From the NCBI GenBank assembly GCA_016714535.1, contig JADKDR010000013.1:100141-164140 (forward strand): a stretch of 64,000 nucleotides of DNA. Reading direction: 5' to 3'. This document shows, in pieces, positions 45,218 to 53,816 of this stretch (the first letter of the stretch is position 1; every line of letters starts with the position of its first letter). Origin of the DNA: Bacteroidota bacterium (GTDB lineage: Bacteria > Bacteroidota > Bacteroidia > AKYH767-A > OLB10). The position numbers and the translations under genes were made by a program. Below the pieces are notes generated by a model that did no database searches, was not told the origin of the DNA, and saw nothing but the letters and a program-made list of their open reading frames with translations.

Positions 45218-46273
45218 TCAACCTTTTTTACTGATTACCCAACTTGCTACCTTAGGTGCAAGTTCTTTTTGCGATTTGGCACCTACAAATACCCCAATAT
45301 GCCCACCCGGAAAAGCATAGAGTTCCTTGTCTTTACTGCCAATGTAGTTATTTATTACGGTGGTTGATTCGTTGGGTATAATATTGTCTTCGGTAGCGTA
45401 TATGTTTAAAAAAGGCATAGTCACCTTTTTTAGATCAACCTGTCGGCCACCCAGTTCAAATTCTCCCTTTATAAGTTTGTTATCTCTAAAGAGGTCTTTA
45501 ATGTATTTGCGGAACATTTCGCCAGCGAGGTCAGGACAATCTGCTTTCCATTTTTCCATACGTAAAAAGTTTAATAACTTTTCTTTATCTTCAAGCGAAT
45601 CCATAATGCCAAAATATTTGTTGATGTCCATAGATGGTTTTAACATGCCAAAACCCATATTTAACATGCCTGCAGGAATGACACCAAGCGAATCGACCAT
45701 GGTATCAACATCCAAATCTTTGGTCCATTTGTAAAGCATGCATTTGGTGCTGGTAAAATCAAATGGAGCAACATATACGGTAAGCGAAGCAAGTTTTTCG
45801 GGATACAAGGCTGCGTAGATGGTGCTAAATGTGCCTGCCTGGCAAATTCCCATTTTATGAATTTTCTGCATGCCGTGCTTCTCGCGTACAAAATCAACCG
45901 CATCGTTCATATATCCCAATATATAATCTTCCATAGTCAGGTAGCGATCCATTTTGGTTGGATATCCCCAATCCATAATGTAGATATCAAGACCCTCATC
46001 CAGAAGTTTTTTCATTAAGCTGCGATCTTGTTGTAAGTCGAGCACATCGTGGCGGTTCATAATAGCAAATGATACCAATACCGGGATTTTTGTTTTTGGT
46101 GCCGTGCTGCGATTATAATGATACAATTTTACCTTATCGCGCTGCCATACCAGTGTTTTAGGAGTAATGGCCACATCTACTTCTTTTATTTCCTGAAGTG
46201 TCTGATATCCCTTTGTAAGTTTCTCGCTGGTCTTTCTCATGTCTTCCATGAGGTCTGTTTCGAATAAATTCAT
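45218..46273 (-). CDS. phaC: Class III-type poly(3-hydroxyalkanoate) synthase subunit PhaC
   Basis: Polymerises hydroxyacyl-CoA into polyhydroxyalkanoate storage granules. The 351-aa protein from ATG 46273 is an alpha/beta-hydrolase: YIMDWGYP, YMNDAVDFV, the lipase-like box MGICQAGTFS with nucleophile Cys144, the catalytic Asp in YATEDNIIP and the His in GGHIGVFVG. The roughly 350-aa length and sequence are class III, an enzyme that normally needs PhaE; no phaE, phaA or phaB is near. It has a consensus promoter and its own terminator. An upstream TTG start would fall inside the promoter. Confidence 0.88.
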   Translation of the reverse strand: MNLFETDLMEDMRKTSEKLTKGYQTLQEIKEVDVAITPKTLVWQRDKVKLYHYNRSTAPKTKIPVLVSFAIMNRHDVLDLQQDRSLMKKLLDEGLDIYIMDWGYPTKMDRYLTMEDYILGYMNDAVDFVREKHGMQKIHKMGICQAGTFSTIYAALYPEKLASLTVYVAPFDFTSTKCMLYKWTKDLDVDTMVDSLGVIPAGMLNMGFGMLKPSMDINKYFGIMDSLEDKEKLLNFLRMEKWKADCPDLAGEMFRKYIKDLFRDNKLIKGEFELGGRQVDLKKVTMPFLNIYATEDNIIPNESTTVINNYIGSKDKELYAFPGGHIGVFVGAKSQKELAPKVASWVISKKG

Positions 46274-46306
46274 ATTTTTATTTTTTAATAATTTTTTTTC
46301 GGAGTG

Positions 46307-46338
46307 CAAAGGTATTATTTTCAAAAAGAAACTTGCAA
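46307..46338 (-). promoter_or_regulatory. Promoter of phaC
   Basis: Minus-strand TACCTTTG (46314-46307) with TTG (46338-46336) 21 nt upstream, a full match to the Bacteroidota consensus 33 bp before the ATG at 46273. Confidence 0.6.
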
Positions 46339-46377
46339 TTCTCTTGCAAATAGCGCGGTATTGCTTAGGTACGGTGT

Positions 46378-47673
46378 TTAATAAATCCGCAACGAATTAA
46401 ACCTACGCACACCAAGCAATTCGTAATAGCGTTTGCCCGGTTGCATATTATAAACCAAAATCATGTAATTGTTTTCGGTTTCCCAATGATTGCCTTCTAT
46501 ATCAAAGGGTAAAGACTCGTTGCCATCGCATGTGTACAGGTAGTTATAGTATCCTTGCTTGAGTAGAAGCGTGCGTGTATAGGTGTTGGTAAGCGAGTCA
46601 TACTTCATACGGTTGTTTTCTTCTTGCTCCCAGGCACTAAGTGCGCCATGCACATAAATATTTCCACAATCATCCTTTGCTGTTACCTTAAGCCGGAAGG
46701 TAACAGATACATAATCACCCATCAAATGATCATCGCTGCCTTCGTTGTATTTTATCAGGTAGTTGCCGTTAATGTCGTTGTCAGATACATAGCGGTCGGC
46801 ACTCCGTTTATTGTCTGTAAATAATTGTACCGCATAGTTTTTTTCGGTTTCGTTGTATTCAATCGTATTTACACCTTCGCCATGATATCGTATGCTGCGT
46901 ATATCAAACCATCGGAATTGATTGCCTCCGTTAAATAGGTTTTCGCTTTCGTAATTATACTCTAACTCTTCTTGTTTTACGTAAAGAGGTCGCAGAGTTT
47001 CTAACGCTGTATTCCAATTATCGTTTTGCAATATCTTTACTTTTAAATCGGTGTAAGGGTTGGGAAGTGTAAGCCCTGCGGTATTAACTACAAAATCAAT
47101 TTCCTGTTTTTCTCTTCTAAATTCAGGGTTTACAGGTCTGTGAATGTCTTCCTTTATTTGCAACCTGTTTTCGAAAACCAAAAATCTTCTAACAAAAATA
47201 AAGTTGTCAGGATAATCGCGATCAACTATTTTGAGCAAATAATTTCCGGTAATTAGTAGCTGCATATTTTCGTTAGGAAACGAAAAGGTGTAATGCGTGT
47301 ACTTTACCAGTGTATTGAACGAAGTCTTGTAATTCAATATGGGTTCGTTGTTAAAGCCCTTCACATATAAGTCCTGTGGTATGTTGCTAGGTTGCCAGTT
47401 GGCATCGCAATGCTCTACGGTATAGTTGTAGTTTTTAAAATCGGCATCAAGGTCATCAAAGCGCACTATAAGTTTTACATTACTGTTAATATCATACATG
47501 GGAAAGCTGAGTGGGGCACCTTCTGCTTCGAGCAAGATGGTTTTAATATTTGATTTGTAACAGTGATTGTGATAGCGCAACGTTTGTTGGTTGGCATAAT
47601 CATCTTGTGCTACGCTAACCAACTGCAAGATAAGCAGAAGGCATACCAGAAGTTTTATAGGTAGTGGCACCAT
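46378..47673 (-). CDS. T9SS plug protein (DUF5103)
   Basis: DUF5103 proteins are the periplasmic plug of the SprA translocon of the type IX secretion system, sealing the channel when it is not bound to PorV and cargo. The 431-aa protein has a signal peptide (LLVCLLLILQLVSVAQ), then YKSNIKTILLEAEGAPLSFPMYDINSNVKLIVRFDDLDADFKNYNYTVEHCDANW, the strand-rich core EINFV-type segments (REKQEIDFVVNT, FRWFDIRSIRY), and a C-terminal Ig-like domain (DCGNIYVHGALSAWEQEENNRMKYD, then LLKQGYYNYLYT). It fits the many sorting-domain cargoes in the window. It follows the ABC-F gene by 4 bp on the same strand. Confidence 0.88.
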   Translation of the reverse strand: MVPLPIKLLVCLLLILQLVSVAQDDYANQQTLRYHNHCYKSNIKTILLEAEGAPLSFPMYDINSNVKLIVRFDDLDADFKNYNYTVEHCDANWQPSNIPQDLYVKGFNNEPILNYKTSFNTLVKYTHYTFSFPNENMQLLITGNYLLKIVDRDYPDNFIFVRRFLVFENRLQIKEDIHRPVNPEFRREKQEIDFVVNTAGLTLPNPYTDLKVKILQNDNWNTALETLRPLYVKQEELEYNYESENLFNGGNQFRWFDIRSIRYHGEGVNTIEYNETEKNYAVQLFTDNKRSADRYVSDNDINGNYLIKYNEGSDDHLMGDYVSVTFRLKVTAKDDCGNIYVHGALSAWEQEENNRMKYDSLTNTYTRTLLLKQGYYNYLYTCDGNESLPFDIEGNHWETENNYMILVYNMQPGKRYYELLGVRRFNSLRIY

Positions 47674-47677
47674 GTAC

Positions 47678-49597
47678 TTATTGCATTTCCATCATTTGGG
47701 TGTAGGCTTGCTCCCATTCGGAGTTGAGTGCCGCAATTTCTTTTTCTTTCATTGCATATAAACTGTTCAAGGCTTTTATTTTTTCGGCAACTGCCATGTT
47801 TTCTTCACGGCCCATATCTACCGAAATTTCTTCGAGTTCACTTTTAGCCTTTATAATTTTTTCGTCCAATTGCTTCACCTGATTTTGCAATTTATTTTGC
47901 AATTTCTTACGGTCTTTTTCTAACGACTTATCGCCCGAATTATTTTTTGCTGCAGCTTTTTCTTGTTTTACTTTTTGCTCAGCTTGCTGCGATGCTTGCT
48001 TTAATTGTTGTTGCCGAGTGTATTCGTATTCATCGTAAGTGCCGGGATATACTTTAAGAGTTTTGTTTTCGATATACCAAATTTTGGTTGCAATACTTTC
48101 AAGAAAGTATCGGTCGTGCGATACCACTACAAAAGAACCTTCATATTCCTGCAATACTTTTATCAGAATATTTACGCTTTTCATATCCAGGTGGTTGGTA
48201 GGCTCATCAAGCAACAAGAAGTTGGCTTTGGTAAGAATAGTTTTGGCCAATGCCACCCGCGATTTTTCGCCTCCCGAAAGTGATTTTATCTTTTTAAAAA
48301 CATCATCGCCAGCAAATAAGAAAGCGCCAAGCAGTGCACGAAAAGTGTTGTCGGTTTCGGTAGGTGCGTGGTGTGCCAACTCTTGCATCAGATCGTTATT
48401 CAGGCCAAGCGATTCTAATTGATGCTGCGCAAAAAAGGATTGTATCACATTATGTCCCATTTCTATATGACCATCAAACTTTTCGCTGCCATTTATCATG
48501 CGCAGTAAGGTACTCTTGCCTCGTCCATTTGCTCCTATTAATGCTATTTTATCGCCACGTTCTATTTCGATGTTGCTATTATGCAACACTTCCAGGTCAT
48601 CGTATTTTTTGCTGCGAACCAATCCTTTGGCAATAACTTTACCCGGCTGCACATCAAAGTTAAACTTTAGCCGCATCTCGGCATTGTCGCTTTCTACATC
48701 TTCTATAAGGTCAATGCGGTCAAGCATTTTTATTCGCGATTGTGCAAACGATGCTTTACTTGCTTTGGCCCTGAATCTGTCAATCAATCGCTCCTGTTCT
48801 TTTATAAACTTTTGCTGATTGGCAAAACGGTTCGACTGCAATGCATCGCGTTCAGCTTTTTCCTTTAAGTAAAAACTATAATTGCCGGTGTACAAATTAA
48901 TTTTTTCAGAAAACACTTCTGCAATCTTGGTAACTACCTTATCAAGAAAATAGCGATCGTGCGACACCACAATAAAGGTGCCTTCGTAATTCTGCAGGTA
49001 GCTTTCGAGCCATTGTATGGAAGGGAGATCGAGGTGGTTGGTAGGCTCATCCAACAATAAAAGGTCAGGTTTGTTTAGCAGTATTTTGGCAAGTATAACG
49101 CGCATGCGCCATCCGCCACTAAAGGTTTGTAACGGGCGCGATAGTTGTTCGGTTGTGAAACCCAATCCTTCGAGCACCGATTCGCTCTTGCTACGTATAT
49201 TGTAACCGTCTAATATTTCAAATTCGTGCTGAAGGTCGTGCAGGCGGTGTAGCAATTTGTCATCATGATTGGTTTCCATTTCATGCAACACCTTATCAAT
49301 TTCTTTTTCAATTGCCAGTGCTTTGTCAAATGCCTGCATGGCAACATCTATAATTGGCTCATCGCTTTGAAACGACAACAAATCCTGATTTAAAAAACCA
49401 ATGCTAAGGTCTTTGCGCCCTTGCAACGAACCACCGTTAAGTTGATATTCTCCGGCAATAACCCGCAACAGGGTAGATTTTCCTGTGCCATTACGGCCTA
49501 TCAATCCGATTTTTTCGTTAGGTTTTATATGCCACGAAGCATTACTAAACAGTGCTCGCGAACCAAATTCAAACGTAATATCATTTAATACTAACAT
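47678..49597 (-). CDS. ABC-F family ATP-binding protein
   Basis: Cytoplasmic, ribosome-associated twin-ATPase that acts on the E site; subgroups rescue stalled ribosomes or protect from antibiotics. The 639-aa protein has two complete ATPase domains: Walker A GRNGTGKST and GANGRGKST, signatures TFSGGWRMR and SLSGGEKSR, Walker B LLLLDEPTNHLD and FLLLDEPTNHLD, and switch His in VVSHDRYFL twice. A basic linker lies between them (FIKEQERLIDRFRAKASKASFAQSRIKML, the P-site tRNA interaction motif). The C-terminus is a coiled coil (KKLQNKLQNQVKQLDEKI), typical of Uup/YheS-like members. Nothing indicates a resistance role. Confidence 0.93.
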   Translation of the reverse strand: MLVLNDITFEFGSRALFSNASWHIKPNEKIGLIGRNGTGKSTLLRVIAGEYQLNGGSLQGRKDLSIGFLNQDLLSFQSDEPIIDVAMQAFDKALAIEKEIDKVLHEMETNHDDKLLHRLHDLQHEFEILDGYNIRSKSESVLEGLGFTTEQLSRPLQTFSGGWRMRVILAKILLNKPDLLLLDEPTNHLDLPSIQWLESYLQNYEGTFIVVSHDRYFLDKVVTKIAEVFSEKINLYTGNYSFYLKEKAERDALQSNRFANQQKFIKEQERLIDRFRAKASKASFAQSRIKMLDRIDLIEDVESDNAEMRLKFNFDVQPGKVIAKGLVRSKKYDDLEVLHNSNIEIERGDKIALIGANGRGKSTLLRMINGSEKFDGHIEMGHNVIQSFFAQHQLESLGLNNDLMQELAHHAPTETDNTFRALLGAFLFAGDDVFKKIKSLSGGEKSRVALAKTILTKANFLLLDEPTNHLDMKSVNILIKVLQEYEGSFVVVSHDRYFLESIATKIWYIENKTLKVYPGTYDEYEYTRQQQLKQASQQAEQKVKQEKAAAKNNSGDKSLEKDRKKLQNKLQNQVKQLDEKIIKAKSELEEISVDMGREENMAVAEKIKALNSLYAMKEKEIAALNSEWEQAYTQMMEMQ

Positions 49598-49733
49598 CTC
49601 CCGATTTTAAGAAAACGCGAAAGTACACATTCCCCCGCAAATAGAAGGGGTGCATGTTGCAATTCTGATGTAATAACGATATACGGTTGTTTGCCTGTTC
49701 AGAGTCCAATAAACTATATGGTTCTGTAATTTA

Positions 49734-51599
49734 TTAGCGCATCAACTTAAATTGTGCTTGCTGTTCATTGTCTGTAACTTTCAAAATATACATTCCGTTA
49801 GGTTGATTTTTTATATCAACTAAAACTTTGGATTCAGCAAGTAGATGCTTTTGCAAAATTTGTTTTCCACTTACATCATATACATGCAGGGTTACATGTT
49901 CTTTTACTTCGTTAATAAACTGTAGTTGATATAGCCCGTTTTCAACAGTGGTAATAGTTGCAAAGGGCGCTTGCTGGCTGGCGGTGGCCATGCCGGTACA
50001 TCCACTTACAAATACGCTGGCAGTTGTGGTATTGGTGCAATTGTTTAGTGTATCGTAGTACATATAAGTTACAGTGTTATAACCTGGCTTAGCCAGGTTG
50101 GGATGGAAGTTAGTGCCATTAACACCTGAGCCGCTAAACACACCTCCTGCAGGAATGGCTTGCATTGAAACAACTGCACTGGTATTACAATAAAGCGTGT
50201 CTAAACCAATAATGGTTGCTTGCGTTGCTGTGCCAAGATTTAAGTACACACTTGCACTCAATGCCGAACAACCGGTAACAGAATCAGTAACTTCTGCATA
50301 GTATGAGCCGCTTTGGGTAGCTGCAAGTGTATGCACCGTATTAACAACCGGTGCTCCGTTGTAATACCATTGGTAGCTAAGTCCCTGACCCGAAAGGGCA
50401 ACTAACGTGTACGAGTTTGTACAGCTATTAATTACAGAATCATTGGTGATAAATGCCGTAGGTTGACATTGGCTGGTATCAACTAGGTGATAAACACTGC
50501 CATTGTTGTAATTAGCAGCGTAAAGCTCACCATGCTTATCTTCGCCAAAAGTAGTTACCGCAGGTATCACTCCAATATCGGTTCTTACCCAGGCATTGTT
50601 TACTTTTTCGAGATACCACATTTTACCAAAACAGTAATCTCCAAAAAAATATTTGCCAAACATTTTTCCAAATTTAGTTCCACGATAAACAAAACCTCCA
50701 GTTACCGAACAACCATTTCCTGCCTGTTGATATTCGTATATGGGTCCATCGTAATTGCTCATTCCCTGGCAGCCATTTGTATTGTAATTATGATTGCCCT
50801 CGTAGCAGCGCCATCCATAATTGTAACCTCCGGGGCTATTGGCTGGTTCCATGTCAATTTCTTCCCAGGCGTTTTGACCTACATCGCCCACCCATAAATC
50901 TCCCGTTAGTTTGTCAAAGCTATATTTCCATGGGTTGCGCATACCGCTCGACCATATTTCATTTAATATCGAAGATAGGGGTACATAAGGATTGTCTGCA
51001 GGTATGGCATAACCGGCAGTGTTTCCACTAACATCTATGCGCAACATTTTTCCCAGAAAAGAGAGCATGTTTTGAGAACGATTTAGCGGATCGCCAAACG
51101 AACCACCATCGCCTGTGCCAATGTAGAGATAGCCATCAGGCCCAAAGGCCAGGTTGCCACCGTTATGATTTGCATAGTCTTGGTTGATGCTCATAATGAC
51201 TTGCTCGCTACTCAATACTGCACTATCGGGATTGGTTGCCGATACCTTGTATCGCACCACGCGTGTATCGCCAGATTGATTAGTAAGGTTTACATAGAAT
51301 TTTCCTGTATAAGCATAGTCGGGCGGAAAAGCCATACCAAGCAAACCTTGCTCGCTACCAGGAGTGTACCCGATTTTGGTAGCTAAGTTGATAAAAGGTT
51401 GTGCATTAACTACACCGTTTTTTATAATCTTTATTTTGCCAGATTGCTCTACTACAAATAACCGATCATCACCAGCAGATTTAATATCTACAGGAACACT
51501 TAATCCGCTTGCATAAATCTGAAATTGAATTTTTGGTTGCGCCTGCAACAAGGAACTAATTAACAATATTCCTGCTAAAAAAATATACGTCTGCTTCAT
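49734..51599 (-). CDS. PQQ-type sugar dehydrogenase with T9SS sorting domain
   Basis: Extracellular glucose/sorbosone dehydrogenase-like six-bladed propeller. After a signal peptide (MKQTYIFLAGILLISSLLQAQ) the enzyme domain (about 22-370) shows ASGLSVPVDIKSAGDDRLFVVEQSGKIKII, LLGMAFPPDYAYTGKFYVNLT, NHNGGNLAFGPDGYLYIGTGDGGSFGDPLNRSQN with the catalytic His, LGKMLRIDV, GMRNPWKYSFD and VGDVGQNAWEEI. It is followed by Ig-like modules and a type A sorting domain (LHVYDVSGKQI, then PNGMYILKV). PQQ synthesis genes are not nearby; electron acceptor unknown. Transcribed alone; divergent from the holin-family gene. Confidence 0.9.
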   Translation of the reverse strand: MKQTYIFLAGILLISSLLQAQPKIQFQIYASGLSVPVDIKSAGDDRLFVVEQSGKIKIIKNGVVNAQPFINLATKIGYTPGSEQGLLGMAFPPDYAYTGKFYVNLTNQSGDTRVVRYKVSATNPDSAVLSSEQVIMSINQDYANHNGGNLAFGPDGYLYIGTGDGGSFGDPLNRSQNMLSFLGKMLRIDVSGNTAGYAIPADNPYVPLSSILNEIWSSGMRNPWKYSFDKLTGDLWVGDVGQNAWEEIDMEPANSPGGYNYGWRCYEGNHNYNTNGCQGMSNYDGPIYEYQQAGNGCSVTGGFVYRGTKFGKMFGKYFFGDYCFGKMWYLEKVNNAWVRTDIGVIPAVTTFGEDKHGELYAANYNNGSVYHLVDTSQCQPTAFITNDSVINSCTNSYTLVALSGQGLSYQWYYNGAPVVNTVHTLAATQSGSYYAEVTDSVTGCSALSASVYLNLGTATQATIIGLDTLYCNTSAVVSMQAIPAGGVFSGSGVNGTNFHPNLAKPGYNTVTYMYYDTLNNCTNTTTASVFVSGCTGMATASQQAPFATITTVENGLYQLQFINEVKEHVTLHVYDVSGKQILQKHLLAESKVLVDIKNQPNGMYILKVTDNEQQAQFKLMR

Positions 51600-51677
51600 T
51601 TATTAAATTTGTTTTAAAATGGTATGGCAAGTATAGGCAAAAATTATTGTTCTAAAAATTTTCCCTTCCTTCGCAGT

Positions 51678-52028
51678 ATGAAATTCTTTCTAAAACTTAT
51701 TACCGAATCGCTTGCTGTTATTGCTGCTTGCTACCTGCTTCCGCATGTGCACGTTGATAGTCCCTTGCATGCAATTTTGTTTGCAGTGGTTATGACGGCA
51801 CTTAATATGTTGGTAAAACCTGCATTGATATTATTTACCTTGCCGGCAACCATTTTTACTTTTGGCTTGTTTCTGCTAGTTATCAATGCTGCTTTGGTAT
51901 TGATTGCAGATTATTTGCTCGATGGTTTTAAGGTAGATGGATTTTGGTGGGCTATGTTGTTTAGCATTGTTATTTCTATCATAAATGCCGTGCTTGAAAG
52001 GCTTGCCAGAGACTCTGAACGAAAGTAA
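51678..52028 (+). CDS. Phage holin family (4-TM, superfamily IV) membrane protein
   Basis: A 116-aa integral membrane protein starting MKFFLKLITESLAVIAACYLLPHVHVDSPLHAILFAVVMTALNMLVKPALILFTLPATIFTFGLFLLVINAAL and ending with a fourth hydrophobic helix. The sequence NMLVKPALILFTLP is the hallmark of the mycobacterial-type four-TM holin family, which in Bacteroidota is a chromosomal gene with no phage context and an unknown role. No lysin or phage gene is present. An upstream start at 51624 is less likely. Confidence 0.82.
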   Translation: MKFFLKLITESLAVIAACYLLPHVHVDSPLHAILFAVVMTALNMLVKPALILFTLPATIFTFGLFLLVINAALVLIADYLLDGFKVDGFWWAMLFSIVISIINAVLERLARDSERK

Positions 52029-52117
52029 TTCTAATCCAATGTTCATAAGTTTGTCATTCGTACTTTACTTGACAAAAATTATTTTTGACACGTTTTTTTT
52101 TGAATATTAAAATTTGT

Positions 52118-53527
52118 ATGCGAATTAAGTTAATCAGTTTAGGAATTCTTACCCTTGCCATGCAATGGTGCATAGCTAAGGAAGGTTACAAAATCACGTG
52201 TAAGTTCAGCGGCATTCCTGCCGAAAAATGTTTTCTGGCAAATCATTTTGGCGATAAGCAATACATTCAGGATAGCTGTGAAGCTGATCGATCGGGTAAT
52301 TTTGTCTTTCAAGGATCCAAGTCCTTGCCCGGTGGTATGTATCTGGTGGTATTGCCCAGCAAAAGATACCTGGAGGTGATGATTGATAAGGAACAGTTTT
52401 TTTCTATCGAAGGAGATTCAACACTGAGCCCCGAAATGGTAAAAGTAAAAGGCAGTACGGACAATAAGCAGTTTTACGATTACCTTGCCTATATAAGCGC
52501 AAAAAACAAAGCCATACAACCCCTGCGCGACCGTTACAATGCCCTCAGTGCCGAAGAGCAAAAAACTTCGCACGTGCGCGAGCAGATGAAAGCCATTGAT
52601 GATGATGTGGCAAATTATAAAGATGATTTTATGAAAAAGAATCCACAGGCATTTCTTACCGCCATATTTAATTATAGCGAAAGTCCTGACGTGCCTGAGC
52701 CCCCTGTTAATCCCGATGGAAGTATCGATAGCAATTTTGCCTATAACTATTACAAAGGTCATTTTTGGGATAAAATAAATTTTGCCGATGCCCGCATGTT
52801 GCGCACTCCCATTTATCATCAAAAGTTAGTGGAGTATTTTGATAAACTGGTTTATCAAATTCCTGACTCCATTAATAAAGAAGCCGATATGATGGTAATA
52901 AAGGCAGAAGCCGATACCGAAGTGTGGAAGTATACCGTATGGTTTATCACCTATCATTTCGAAACCAGCAAGATTATGGGTCTTGATGCAGTATTTGTGC
53001 ACATGGTAAACAATTATTACAAACGCCCAAAGGCTTACTGGCTAAGCGATGACGGCTTGTACAAAATACAGGAACGTGCCAAACAACTCGATCCCATCTT
53101 ACTTGGAAAAAAAGTGCGCAATATCGTTTTGCAAGATTCGTTAGAGCATTATCGATCAATGTATGATATACGAAATAAGTACACGCTTCTGTTATTTTGG
53201 GATCCTGATTGTGGGCATTGCCAAAAGGTAGTACCTAAGGTGCGCGATTTTTATGATAAGACAAAACAAAACGGAATTGATTTGGAAGTATATGGAGTTT
53301 GTACCGAAGCTGAAGTTGAGAAGTGGAAAAAATATATGCGCGAAAAAAACTTGAATTGGATTAATGTGGCCGACTTTAAATTTCGTGATAATTTCCGACA
53401 TGATTTTGATATTAGCACCACCCCACAAATATTTTTGCTCGATACCGATAAAAAACTTATAGCCAAGAAACTTGAAATAGAACAAGTTGAAGATTTGATT
53501 AAAAGGCGCGAGGGGAAAGAGAATTGA
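52118..53527 (+). CDS. Periplasmic thioredoxin-like protein (DUF4369/DUF5106)
   Basis: A 469-aa envelope protein. From ATG 52118 a signal (LISLGILTLAMQWCIA) precedes a DUF4369 beta-sandwich (YKITCKFSGIPAEKCFLANHFGDKQYIQD, then SLPGGMYLVVLP). A helical DUF5106 region (about 120-340) with INFADARMLRTPIYHQKLVEYFDKL follows. The C-terminal thioredoxin domain reads LLLFWDPDCGHCQKVVPKVRDFY (CGHC active site) and STTPQIFLLDTDKKLI with the cis-Pro. TlpA-like disulfide or cytochrome c maturation activity is inferred. A TATTTTTG -7 element at 52080-52087 precedes the start. Confidence 0.86.
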   Translation: MRIKLISLGILTLAMQWCIAKEGYKITCKFSGIPAEKCFLANHFGDKQYIQDSCEADRSGNFVFQGSKSLPGGMYLVVLPSKRYLEVMIDKEQFFSIEGDSTLSPEMVKVKGSTDNKQFYDYLAYISAKNKAIQPLRDRYNALSAEEQKTSHVREQMKAIDDDVANYKDDFMKKNPQAFLTAIFNYSESPDVPEPPVNPDGSIDSNFAYNYYKGHFWDKINFADARMLRTPIYHQKLVEYFDKLVYQIPDSINKEADMMVIKAEADTEVWKYTVWFITYHFETSKIMGLDAVFVHMVNNYYKRPKAYWLSDDGLYKIQERAKQLDPILLGKKVRNIVLQDSLEHYRSMYDIRNKYTLLLFWDPDCGHCQKVVPKVRDFYDKTKQNGIDLEVYGVCTEAEVEKWKKYMREKNLNWINVADFKFRDNFRHDFDISTTPQIFLLDTDKKLIAKKLEIEQVEDLIKRREGKEN

Positions 53528-53816
53528 AATGCTGATTTAAATTGAGTATTTAGAAGTAAATTTTAGGCTTAATTTAAATGAATTCCAACGTTGAATTTCT
53601 AAACTATCATTCTTGCATTGTATCGGTTACCATATATGAAGTAACCGTGCCGATTGTTTATTCCAATAAAGTAATGTGTATTACTTTTAGAATAATGCAC
53701 CATTGAATTGTATTGTTGAAAACAAATTATGTTAAATAGTTGTACATTTAATAAATTTTTCCTTTATCTTTATGAAATAATATCTTTCTAAGTTCAACAA
53801 TTTAAAAATTTACCAA
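53528..53816. other. Intergenic region upstream of the repeat-switched surface gene
   Basis: About 290 bp, AT-rich. It holds an inverted repeat CGGTTAC (53624-53630) and GTAACCG (53641-53647) with a 10-nt loop and no U-run. A TACATTTA near 53744 resembles a -7 element. No ORF supported. Confidence 0.4.

Noticed and set aside
51678..52028. Holin as a sign of a prophage
   Set aside because: No phage structural, lysis or integrase genes nearby; this holin family is chromosomal in Bacteroidota.
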